A stretch of 64,000 nt of DNA from Stichopus chloronotus. Its lineage: Eukaryota > Echinodermata > Holothuroidea > Aspidochirotida > Stichopodidae. How positions within the stretch are numbered: position 1 is the stretch's first letter; each line of letters begins with the position of its first letter. The notes beneath the pieces were generated by a model. The model saw nothing but the letters and a program-made list of their open reading frames with translations. It was not told the origin of the DNA and did no database searches. Shown here piece by piece: positions 23,901 to 31,669 of this stretch. Position numbers and translations under genes: made by a program. The stretch is from the NCBI GenBank assembly GCA_021234535.1, contig CM037843.1, forward strand, positions 25,823,911-25,887,910, read 5' to 3'.

Positions 23901-26351
23901 GATGCATTTTACAGTACAGTACTGCTGCATGTAATAGTTGTTGCATGTTACTTAGTTTCAGATGGTCTGTACAATACACTTATACACATGCATATATAGT
24001 TTAGCTTATCTAACACTATAGCCACTATGGACACTCCTAGTTTAACATGTCATTTTTGTTTTATGTTGGTAAAGTGGAGTTCAAGTTTAACATATCTATC
24101 ATGGATTTCACTGATACTGAACTAGCTTAAAATGAAATTGTTGTTAAAACGGAACTTACAATTACTGGTAATTACTTATTACCTGTTACATTATCAGTAA
24201 TTTTTCCAAAAATTATTGGTTGTTTTTAAAATTATCAGTTGATACAACTATGTAACAAGACCTCACAAAGAATGAACTTGCTGCCTATAATAGTACTATA
24301 CATGTACAGTATGGCAAAGTAATGCATCAAAACATGCATGCACTCCACTGAACAAAAAAAAAAATTATAATTATTAATTGCAGAAAAACAACTGTTCTAA
24401 TCATATTTAGTAGAACTACATGTAACTAAAGTGTTTGCACTGAGTCTAAAATTTGGGCCCATGCAGGTACCTGACTTCCACAGTCAGTCGGGTAACTTAA
24501 GCTTAGGTCTCAAGTCCATTAGTGAATTCCTTTACGAAATTTTGCTTTGCCAGTTAATATAATGCCTCCAAGCATCTTACGTACCGGCATGACAATGAAA
24601 TTGTTCTTAGTTGCATACAGTACAAGCTGAAGTTTTGTCACACGTACAGTGTACGTTAATAAAAATGCGGATAGAGGCAGCAATTTTAGAACCAGGTCCC
24701 CCATAAACATTTTGCCGTCGGTTCAATGTTGGTTTCAAGACGACGTCTATGTCGGTCTGACATCCATTCAAGTTGCAAAGTCATTCAACATTAAACCAAC
24801 ATTGCCAAAGATGGCCATCTGATGTCGTTCGGGCCAAAATTCAACCATTCAATGTCCATTTACTGTCCAATTGACCTTGGCAAAAGGACTGCAATATATA
24901 TTTTGACTTCTATCAGACGTTGTAGCAAAAGGGTGTTCCCTAGAACGACATCGGTTTGACACCGGACTTATGTCCTGGACACTTGATGCTACGCTTCAAC
25001 TGACGTTTTGTTTTACTTCTGTGTACAGTGCCTAGGTTGAAAATTTCTTACGATCTTACAGTATGGTGACATACATACAGTCAGATTTGCTTTTTTCTAT
25101 TTTTTTTTTTTTGGGGGGGGAGAGGGACACGAAAGGCGAAGTTCAAGATCACCATTCTGGACATGGGAAATTAAGGGGAGAGGGATAAGCAGAGGGTATT
25201 CCACAAGCTCCCCTTCCAAAAATATTTGCTTTTACAGAGGGGCTCAAATGCAAAATAAATTACCACATTTATGTACTAAAATTTTCCAATTTTCTGTATA
25301 TGGCACAACAAACCTAATCCTTATTCTGATATTTTTTGAGGTACAAGTACGCCTTATTTGCCCTTGACAACCCCCCCCCCCCCCACATAGCAAACAGGTC
25401 AATATGATCATTCATCAAATGTTGGTAAGTTGGTAACATATAACCTTAGAGAGAGCGATAACTGGTCACTCAGGCTAAGCTACACAACATGGTTTGTGAC
25501 ATTTGGCGAAAACGTCTGGTTGAACAGTGTGTACTGCATTGTGGGACTGCATCTTTCTTATTAATATGCCTGTATATATTTATGTATGTATGAACGAAAT
25601 ACTGTACATGAAATGGTGGCGTTTCTGCTTTTACAGTTACCTTTTAAAAGTAGAACTACTTGATTAACCACTCTTACATTAGCTGTCACACAGCAAGGGT
25701 TAATATTGGCCATAGTTTCCACAAAATTGTTTGAAAGCATTGTGAGTTATAAATCAGACACACCAATTGGCAATAGGGCTGGCCACCATCCCACTTGCCT
25801 ACTGGCGTGCTGCATTACTGTACATGCACTGTAGTGTAAATTACGAAAGTGCTTAACAAGTGATAAAATGCTTAGATGGCATGTTAAGCATGAAAAATGG
25901 ATTTGAAATTATCTGCTAGATAAATCAGTCATCATGTGTTGTTAGACTACTGTCAAATGCTAGGCTGGAGGGGTGTTAACAAGTTAACTAGTTAACTAAC
26001 TACCACGGGGCCGAAGGCAAAATTCAAATGTCACAAAATGTTGTCTTTAATCTACAGATTCCTTGGTGAAAGTTTAAGAGGTGATGACGAAGGGAGAAAG
26101 AAGAAGACTGGGTCAGTCATGCTCAACAAAATGGCCACGTAGGCGTTAACTGATGTGAATTCTTTGTGCATTTTCTTTGTTGTACACACCAACGTTGTAG
26201 TATATTACGTGCAATGCATACACACTAACACAGTGACGGAGAACAACGCGTTGTGCCTGTTTTATACTGTTGCTTTAACAACAAGCTCACTTCACACACG
26301 TGAAAATGACTGAAACGACAAACCTCCGACTCTATACATATTTGCAGCCAT
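2520..26351 (-). CDS. MTA: MTA-family NuRD corepressor subunit (MTA1/2/3-like), 19 coding exons
   Basis: Metastasis-associated (MTA) protein, a nuclear scaffold that recruits HDAC1/2 and RBBP4/7 into NuRD. Coding exons in transcript order: 26324-26351, 20424-20491, 19530-19617, 18828-19015, 18406-18523, 17309-17414, 16671-16770, 16002-16190, 15046-15179, 12409-12497, 11974-12090, 10104-10201, about 9457-9694, 8594-8728, 7706-7831, 7063-7110, 6821-6843, 5886-5968, 2520-2664. All junctions but one join in phase with ordinary GT donors and AG acceptors. The product is about 706 residues (human MTA1 is about 715). Order: BAH (about 1-163), ELM2 (about 164-275), SANT (about 283-335), GATA finger (365-389), C2H2 finger (434-457), KR-rich tail, C-terminal EPIVID. 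Start chosen at MAANMYRVG, identical to the usual MTA N-terminus. The exon 13/14 junction is uncertain. Which vertebrate paralogue it matches best is not decided; it is probably the single invertebrate MTA. Confidence 0.95.
3690..4170. repeat. Diverged intronic tandem repeat, units about 120-155 bp
   Basis: The same phrase recurs in diverged form near 3730 (tgccatagcactaat), 3870 (agtaccacaatgctaat), 3990 (agtaccatagtagtaat) and 4135 (ccactaccataatgcat). Each copy is preceded by a tggtcca/tggcc phrase. This lies in the last MTA intron and looks like an old repeat of the same broad family as the DR1-carrying repeat at 22.7-23.5 kb. Confidence 0.5.
4470..5065. mobile_element. TTAA-flanked MITE (piggyBac-like)
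   Basis: The left end TTAAAGGGGAAATTAGGGTTT and the right end, its complement with one mismatch (AAACCCTGATTTCCCCTTTAA), enclose 596 bp. TTAA lies at both outer edges, the target duplication used by the piggyBac superfamily. No transposase is present. The element lies in the last MTA intron. Confidence 0.7.
5066..5185. repeat. Terminal part of dispersed intronic repeat, CA-rich with short hairpin
   Basis: The run acccaagcaagtgtcacag, also present at about 4328, leads into a CA-rich tract and ends in a small inverted repeat (ggttcctttgc...gcaaggaacc). The same end structure recurs near 23530-23615 and 56690-56780, marking one repeat family. The two direct copies flank the TTAA MITE. Confidence 0.45.
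6821..6843 (-). CDS. MTA: MTA exon 17: 23-nt microexon
   Basis: A 23-nt exon between a good acceptor (ctctctttgcag) and a strong donor (GTAAGTC). It adds ASHLDAN and joins 7063-7110 (ends with one spare nucleotide) to 5886-5968 (starts in phase 0). Skipping it would break the frame into the conserved LSWMDAPDD exon unless exon 16 is also changed. Together with exon 16 (48 nt) it adds 71 nt, so joint skipping is also out of frame. Confidence 0.8.
8468..8518. repeat. ATTC tetranucleotide microsatellite
   Basis: About twelve perfect ATTC units in an MTA intron, just 3' (in transcript sense) of exon 14. Likely length-polymorphic. Confidence 0.95.
8971..9030 (-). repeat. Candidate tRNA-derived SINE head
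   Basis: Read on the minus strand, TAGTTTAGTGAT resembles a pol III A box and GGTTTGTCTCC, 40 nt downstream, resembles a B box (GGTTCGANTCC). The spacing suits a tRNA-like promoter. There is no complete cloverleaf and no second copy in the window, so this is a weak call. Confidence 0.35.
9457..10201 (-). CDS. MTA: MTA exons 12-13: C2H2 zinc finger and RBBP-binding region
   Basis: Exons 10104-10201 and about 9457-9694. Spliced together they form a textbook C2H2 finger, C434-X4-C439-X12-H452-X4-H457, reading CTVNGCGK then [17 protein letters not shown], just after the GATA finger. The exon continues with the MTA block [18 protein letters not shown] and [18 protein letters not shown], which aligns with the vertebrate KTRQAF and AARRPYLPI region. 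The 3' end is uncertain. The better donor (AA|GTATTG, end 9462) leaves two nucleotides, while exon 14 needs one. The weaker TATT|GTGATT donor (end 9457) keeps frame. Confidence 0.85.
10375..10620 (+). repeat. Dispersed repeat, copy 1
   Basis: It shares with 41800-42030 the ordered phrases tttgtatctat, tggagtgttgca, gtcggtacttcttttgtta and taagtgatatcaatac. It lies in an MTA intron in the same orientation relative to the window as the second copy. No ORF is shared, so the element class is unknown. Confidence 0.6.
11974..12497 (-). CDS. MTA: MTA exons 10-11: GATA-type zinc finger
   Basis: Exons 12409-12497 and 11974-12090. The zinc ligands fall on both sides of the splice junction: C365 and C368 (ACESCHA) in exon 10, and C386 and C389 (MQCRLCASC) in exon 11. 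The spacing is the C-X2-C-X17-C-X2-C of the family GATA finger. SYQWYSWGP and KMPTRL are near-identical to vertebrate MTA. Confidence 0.93.
13300..13727. mobile_element. Non-autonomous hAT-type MITE (CAGGGTTGCCAGTTTG ends)
   Basis: The left terminus CAGGGTTGCCAGTTTG is matched by its complement CAAACTGGCAACCCTG at the right end. Flanks are actatatt and actataac, 6 of 8 positions alike, consistent with a decayed 8-bp target duplication. The 428-bp interior lacks a transposase and has further inverted stretches around TTTGGCATTTTAAATGCC. Confidence 0.8.
14850..14965. repeat. 48-bp tandem duplication with octamer motifs
   Basis: Two copies of actgcacaataactcatttgcata lie 48 bp apart. Each contains ATTTGCAT (14890-14897 and 14938-14945), a perfect POU/Oct octamer. 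Location is an MTA intron between exons 9 and 10. Confidence 0.7.
15046..17414 (-). CDS. MTA: MTA exons 6-9: ELM2 and SANT domains
   Basis: Exons 17309-17414, 16671-16770, 16002-16190 and 15046-15179 encode the ELM2-SANT module that binds and activates HDAC1/2. Clear blocks are [19 protein letters not shown] (spliced across exons 6/7), [57 protein letters not shown] and [19 protein letters not shown]. The SANT helices and the basic patch expected to contact inositol phosphate in class I HDAC complexes are retained. Exon 9 is phase-consistent on both sides (phase 0 in, 2 nt out). Confidence 0.95.
18406..20491 (-). CDS. MTA: MTA exons 2-5: BAH domain
   Basis: Exons 20424-20491, 19530-19617, 18828-19015 and 18406-18523 encode the bromo-adjacent homology domain. 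Visible blocks include [50 protein letters not shown] and [11 protein letters not shown], all close to vertebrate MTA. The acidic [11 protein letters not shown] stretch in exon 4 is the usual MTA acidic linker. BAH domains mediate nucleosome or protein contacts; the specific role here is inferred from the family. Confidence 0.93.
20810..21750. mobile_element. Foldback (TU-like) element with tandem-repeat inverted arms
   Basis: The left arm (about 20810-21060) and right arm (about 21420-21750) are inverted copies. Both begin TATGGC then AAAAGGGCCACCAAATATGA. Each arm has an outer domain of about 21-bp tandem units (consensus near atatgtcactgtaccaaaa), roughly 6 units on the left and 10-11 on the right. 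Each also has an inner non-repeated inverted domain (gatgatgtatctccaaggcc). Outer tandem plus inner unique inverted domains is the architecture of sea-urchin TU foldback elements. The unique centre of about 360 bp carries an exon-like ORF. No transposase is present. Confidence 0.85.
21202..21273 (-). CDS. Exon-like start ORF inside foldback element (unrecognised)
   Basis: On the minus strand an ATG opens 24 codons beginning [16 protein letters not shown], ending exactly at a strong splice donor (GAG|GTAAGAAAT). About 35 bases before the ATG is a TATA-like GTATATAC. I do not recognise the peptide. It could be a first exon captured by the element, a first exon of an unknown gene, or an alternative MTA first exon. 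Its phase-0 end joins in frame to MTA exon 3 (19617) but not to exon 2. Coding status is unproven. Confidence 0.35.
22720..23560. repeat. Alternating tandem array, about 140-bp units, with DR1-like motifs
   Basis: Units anchor at about 22745, 22871, 23008, 23141, 23284 and 23425, a spacing of 126-143 bp. Two unit types alternate: A (aacaatagggatcatctactca) and B (agacatcatctactcatcag). Type A units at 22868-22880 and 23140-23152 contain perfect TGACCTTTGACCT; other units carry variants. The array lies in MTA intron 1 and related single units occur near 4.2, 51.8 and 56.6 kb. Confidence 0.75.
23531..23615. repeat. CA-rich hairpin end of the dispersed repeat, second copy
   Basis: Following the array, acaagccaaggcgtcacatac leads to a CA-rich tract and then gttccttgcc...aaggaac, the same end structure as 5066-5185. 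It suggests the array is one boundary-defined repeat family. Confidence 0.4.
24715..24990. repeat. Low-confidence repeat rich in gacgtc/acattg phrases
   Basis: Irregularly repeated phrases (ttcaatgttgg, gacgacgtctatgtcgg, attcaacattaaacc, aacgacatcggtttgacacc) resemble degenerate short tandem elements common in animal introns. No termini were found. Confidence 0.3.
26324..26351 (-). CDS. MTA: MTA coding exon 1 (start codon exon)
   Basis: A 28-nt coding part: ATG then MAANMYRVG plus one nucleotide, followed by a GTTTGT donor. The split codon is completed to D by exon 2 at 20491, giving the VGDYVFFE start of the BAH domain. It lies almost 6 kb upstream of exon 2, so intron 1 is the longest of the gene and carries the foldback element and the alternating tandem array. 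It is easily missed because it is too short to stand out as an ORF. Confidence 0.93.
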
Positions 26352-27091
26352 GGACTGTGACGCTGCCTTATCAGACTGCATTTTTCCGATGTTTCGAACA
26401 ACCTTCTTTGTAGAGAAAAAATGAAGATTGGGACCACCAGTCCGCGGTCACGTTTCCCTCCCGAGATCGGTTTGGTATCTGTTAACAAGCAAACGGTCCT
26501 ACTAACTGCGTTAGTGTTAATAGTTAGTGTTAACAGGGGTGGCGCTCCTCTGAAACGTTCAATTCTACAACTGCCTTGCGAAGAGACTCATCATCTCGAT
26601 GAGTGAGGAACACATGATCGCCAAACTAGACTTACGTAAATACACCGGAGCTCGCGAGTGAACGCCAAGACGTTGAACGCCACACCACACACTGTACACT
26701 TCCCAGTTGTGCAGGGTTTACCGGGAGTGGGACAGGAGTTAGGCAACCAAGCATAACTTATCTGGAATAGAGATAGGGTCTTGGTCTTACTCTTAGAGAA
26801 AAGGGGAGCAAGTGTTTTTCTTCATAGGCCTATCACTCAGGCAGGCCTAGGCTGCAGTGTTTTGATTTGGTCACTGTAGCTAGCCCGCATGGTTTCGTTG
26901 GGCCTAAGCTGAAAGTTCCTGGACCTAACGTCCGCAGGTACGTCGTAACGTAACTTAGCTTTCAACGTTAGAATAGTGGAATTACGACGGCTACCAGACA
27001 CTGCGATCTGAAACCTCGGCACTTTAGCCATTCATGTGCAAGTTCTTTCCTGGATTCACGTCTGTGAAGTGCGATACATCAATTCAAAGGC
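26352..27091. promoter_or_regulatory. Divergent promoter region MTA / LAMTOR3
   Basis: The 740 bp between the two opposite start codons hold both 5' UTRs and is richer in CG dinucleotides than the surrounding introns (for example gctcgcgag near 26651, ccgcggtcacg near 26442). No TATA box is clear for either gene. An upstream ATG at 27034 in the LAMTOR3 direction is out of frame with the chosen start. Confidence 0.65.
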
Positions 27092-27100
27092 ATGGCTCAG
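27092..27100 (+). CDS. LAMTOR3: LAMTOR3 exon 1, nine coding bases (MAQ)
   Basis: ATGGCTCAG directly followed by a GTAATA donor. Its phase-0 end fits the phase-0 start of exon 2 at 29501 and restores the exact family length. It lies 2.4 kb upstream of exon 2, next to the divergent promoter. No other in-phase ATG-donor was noticed between the promoter and exon 2. Confidence 0.75.
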
Positions 27101-30100
27101 GTAATATTTTTTTACTGCTGATTACTGTACCTCTAACTTCTAAGCTGCAACATTGTCATATATCACAGTCGGGGTGCAGTCATTCCGCCATGTGCACTTT
27201 CCGCCATAGAAAATGTCAGACATGCCAACCTCCAGAATAGCCAACCTCAAGATTTTTGTAACAAAGGTGTAACAAAGGTGAAGGGTGTTCGAATTAACAC
27301 AAACCTTCTTGAATCTAACCACAATTACGTATTTCACGATTTTGAACCCATTTCAGGTACGTTTCTTCTAAATAAGGGCCCATTTGTGACATTTAAAATA
27401 TCGGCGATGGATTCCTTAAGTGCGCCAATTACGGGGTACTGTATATATATGTCGAATGTGCTATTAAGGAAATTTATCTTTCCACGTTTGTGACAGTCCC
27501 AACTACAAAATTTGGAAAGTTTTCTTATGAATCAGTATTGTTTCAAATGAATATGTATTCATTGCAACGAAAAAATGTGTCACCGAAGGTGAAAGTATCC
27601 CACCACCTTCTTTATGACAATCCAAACAAAATTAACATTCCCCAAGATGCCTGTCAAATGTGCCTGCGGATGACTTAAAGAATAACGTAGAAGCACAGTT
27701 GTACATTGTGAGGTGCTACGGTTTTTGTGTATGGTAGTGTGGTTTTAGCATGGCACATATTTATTTTTCTTTGCTTTTATAGCATTTTAACCATGAGTTA
27801 GAAAATATATGTATAGTAACGAATGGAATAATGCAATTATACAATATGTTTCAAATAAAAAAGTTCAATATGTGAGTTACACTTTAGTGGTGAATATTTG
27901 TAGGCGAAGTAAACCTGCAGATGTGCAAAAGAATGTCCAAAATTTTATAAACTTGATATGGAGATGTTGCAATAAAATATCAAAAGTTGACATGGAAAAA
28001 TTTTACGAGTGGAATAGTCCAATTGTAAGATACATTTCAAGTAAAAAGGAGTTATGAAACAATACACACACATATTAGAATATTTATCAGGGGAGTAAAC
28101 TTGTAGGTGTGCAACATAATGTTTGATTGACATCACAAAATTTGATTGACTTGATTTGCTGTTGCAATGAAAAATCAGACATAAAAATTACCCGTTAACA
28201 TGTGAATATTTTAGTATATATAAGTTTTGAAGTTAAGACTGTGCGTTGTGACAAACAGATATACACAAAGCAATGAAAATAGGCTCATAACCACACTCTT
28301 CTTCATTGATAGTTGTAAATGTTTTACTTAAATATCTTGATTCAAGACCTATGTTTACATAGCCTATACAAGCCTACAAGTGGTGACATTTTCAAGCCTG
28401 TTACTTTCCCTTAACCAGCGGTGAGAAATTTAGCTTTCAAATAGGAAACCAATTGAAGATTAACATGGTACGGTATGGACACACATGGAATTGAACCTTA
28501 AAAAAGAAAGCTCATTAGGTGGCTAGATATGTTTTGTCTGGGGATTAAGGTAACAGGCTTTTGTGTGGCAGTAGATGACATGCTGGTTGGTATAAACAAT
28601 TGATTGTCACAACATCAACAGACTTAAAGAATGAAAATAAGTCTGTATGGTTGGATGAATTTTGAGAACTGGTGTACACTGGCTTGGTCTAGACGATTGA
28701 CTGGTGAAGCTCCCAAGTAGCAATATACCATATAGTACTAACTGGTTGTGTATTGTGTTACTATTTGTCAACCAACAATAATAAACAAGAAATAAAAACA
28801 AAGAATTTTCACTGACTAGGGTGCAATTCCATGGTTAAACATGAAGGCTATCCTCATCAGTTCAAACATGGAGGCATCAAAATTTTGTGACCAGGATATG
28901 GCTCAGCCATGGAGGAAAGGCTTGAAACCTATGGCGGAATATCGTGGCGGAATGTGCTGATCAGGGTTTCCCCTGCGTTTAGGGGAGTATGAGGCGGTGA
29001 GGGCGAATTACCTGATGCTGCCATGAATTTTGGGTTCAAGTCCATACTTGGGTTCCTTCAAGAATGGGTTATTGTAGGATTTTTACCGTTATATAAATGT
29101 GTGAGGCGATAATTACGGTATTTTTTGATGAGACGATCTTAAAAAGTTGTGAGACGGCTGCCCCCGCAATGAAGTACCAGGGGAAACCCTGCTGGTGTCA
29201 GAATGACAGGGCAACCCTCACAGTATGGTGTGCTGCATTGCAGATGTTTAGTGCTTCATCCACATGTGTGTAAATGCACTGTACTTACCCTTAGTATTTG
29301 ACATTGATTCAATGAATATGAATGAATAATGTTAAGTTCTAATAATGAAAGTTTCTCATTTTTAGGACTGTGCTGTAGAAGTTATAGACCTAGGCTGTTT
29401 TGTCTTTAATCCAGTGTATCACTCTACATTATTTGCTTATGTTGTGGGTCACAAACTAGTGACAAATCCATCCCTTTTTCATTCCATTTTTCATCAGCAG
29501 AATGTCAAGAAAGACTTATGGAACTTGATGCAAATGTAAGTTGTCAAAATTTTGTTCTGCTTTGTAGCATATTCACTTGTAATAGTAGGCTTGGACTGAC
29601 ACTGACATTAGTTTGTGATTTGCCGCCCTGCTGATTACATTTTAAGTCAGTTGCACCATACAACAGGTTCTCTTACAATAGCTTCGTACAATTTCTCTAA
29701 GGTACAGTAGACTATAGTCTTTCTTTATTACATCAGTTTGCAATGAAAGATGAGAAGAGGGAGAGAGACGAATGGAAATCATCCAGTAAGTATTGAAATA
29801 GTCAAGTTGGTAGGTTCCCAATTATGTGAAACTGGAATATATTTTCTCAAGATAAGGTTTCTGATGTTTTGCCCATCAATGTGGTTGATCCATTGAAATA
29901 TTTTTTTTTCAGGATTGAAGGCTTAGAGGCAGTCATTATTGCTGACAGAGATGGAGTCCCAATTATTAAAGGTATGTTTGTAGTCTAAGACTGAAGAAAT
30001 TTTCATGTCTGTGTTACAAATAGTTAAGCAAAAGTGCATACACGTACACTAATAGCAGCAGAAGCATGGTGACACCCCATCAGCATATCTACAGTAATAA

Positions 30101-31669
30101 CATCATCTGTTTAATGACATTGAGTCTTTAGAGTGTCTAAGATTGACAGTCGCTTCCACATGGAAGTGGCTTTGTCTTCCTGGCAGTTTTGTTTTTCATG
30201 TACTGTAACACATTGGAATGGCAATCAGCATGAAAGTGTACTTCAAACAACATGGCATCCTTCGAAGAGCATTACGTAGTGACTTAATGCAATGGAGATC
30301 ATCACCTTCGCAAAATTCTAGTACAACTGTAGTTGGTGTGTTCATTTATTCATTCATCCATTCATCCATCTACTCATCCATTCATTTAGGTTGTTCACAC
30401 ATACTGTACATACGTTCATTTATCAATTTCATGGTTTCACTCAGGATTGAGTTTGATTGTGTGATAGGCTGATAGTCAGATTACCCGATTGATTTTGACA
30501 TTTCTTGGCTCAGAGATTACTGTTTTACTCACTTAGTCTTCTTTATCTTCTCCAGTTTCATCCGAGTTGGTTCCAGATGCATCCACCAGACCTGCCTTCC
30601 TTGCCACATTTGCCACGGCTGCTGACCAGGCCAGTAAACTTGGTCTTTCACAGAATAAAAGCATTATATGTTCTTTTCATTCCTATCAGGTACGATAAAT
30701 CTTCATTGCGATATGACTATCTGTCTTCTTACTGTAATGTTTAATCCATTAAATTGAAAGTCACTTGATGCTGAATAGCGCTTTCATGGAGGCCCTAAGG
30801 CTCTCTAAAATTTTGCTCAATCTATGAGATGGTTAAATGGATCTTTTTAGAGTAACAGCTAAAATGGAAACAAGAATCTGTGCCAGCAATGCCCAGGTTA
30901 TTCAACCTGGCATACTGTACTTGTGTTAAAAGACAAGGTAATTGTCTATATCTGACATGTGGAAATGGGTCAGTTAAAGCTGTTTTGTGTTCGTTCATTA
31001 AGATTTAGTTACTTTCTACCCAAACTTAGCTATGTTTTGTTTCATTGTAATGACCATATGTAGCCATGACGTCAACCTTTCTTTTACCTGTCCTTTGGCA
31101 TCTCATTGTGGTCTTCATTTCGTTGGACAGGTCATTCATTTCAACAAATCGCCAGTCTACATCAGCTTAGTGGCAACTCGGGATGCAAATACTGGTAAGG
31201 GCTATCTGTAATTTAAAGGTGCACGTGTCTTATAGTATGTCAATAGTCAAGCCACATGTTTATCGGATTGTCATGATGCCAAAATCAGCGATGCTTTTGG
31301 TATTGCAGGGACAGCAATTATTGGTTGTGTGACTCTGAACAAAGTTGGCAGCCCCTCTTCAAGTAGCTTGGTTCCAGAAGCAGGCACATCCTGTGAAAAT
31401 GTTACACATGCACACCCTTTTATACATCCTCTTTTGCTCATCAACTCTGTGCAGTGCTGTTGTGTCGGACTGATCAGTTTTGAAAACATGATCAAGCATA
31501 TATGAAGACCATTTTGTCCAAATGTTGTGAATTCTGTCTGGTTGCAGCCAAGTTAAAAGTTCAGGAACATTGTATTTGTTTTCTTCAACCAACAGGATTG
31601 CTGTTAGGTCTTGAACCAGAATTAGAAAACCTTGTTGCCCTTGTAGGTCGGACCATTCAGACAGAATGA
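27092..31669 (+). CDS. LAMTOR3: Ragulator complex subunit LAMTOR3 (MP1), 6 coding exons
   Basis: Roadblock-fold adaptor of the lysosomal Ragulator complex, scaffolding mTORC1 recruitment and MEK/ERK signalling. Exons: 27092-27100, 29501-29535, 29913-29971, 30556-30689, 31131-31194, 31596-31669. All splice phases agree and the total is 124 codons, exactly the human length. Diagnostic blocks are IEGLEAVIIADRDGVPIIKV, FATAADQASKLGLSQNKSII, HSYQVIHFNKSPVYISLVAT and NTGLLLGLEPELENLV, each matching vertebrate LAMTOR3. The first exon contributes only MAQ before a GTAATA donor, then NVKKDLWNLMQ follows. It is head-to-head with MTA and tail-to-tail with INTS7. The exon 1 assignment rests on phase and position and is slightly less secure than the rest. 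Confidence 0.94.
27805..28195. repeat. Diverged direct duplication in LAMTOR3 intron 1
   Basis: Ordered phrases recur about 180-190 bp apart: tttcaaataaaaaagtt / tttcaagtaaaaaggagtt, gaagtaaacctgcagatgtgcaa / gagtaaacttgtaggtgtgcaa, and gatgttgcaataaaa / gctgttgcaatgaaaa. Probably an old two-copy tandem duplication. Confidence 0.55.
28962..29191. mobile_element. Non-autonomous hAT-like MITE (CAGGGTTTCCCCTG ends)
   Basis: The termini CAGGGTTTCCCCTG and CAGGGGAAACCCTG are exact inverted repeats enclosing 230 bp with no ORF. The interior has gaggcg repeats. No convincing 8-bp duplication is visible, so superfamily assignment rests on the CAGGG termini. It lies in LAMTOR3 intron 1. Confidence 0.65.

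Noticed and set aside
29739..29787. Exon-like 49-nt segment (acceptor cag, donor GTAAGT) between LAMTOR3 exons 2 and 3
   Set aside because: Its length would shift the frame and the required frame has a stop; exons 2 and 3 join in phase without it and give exactly the family length.
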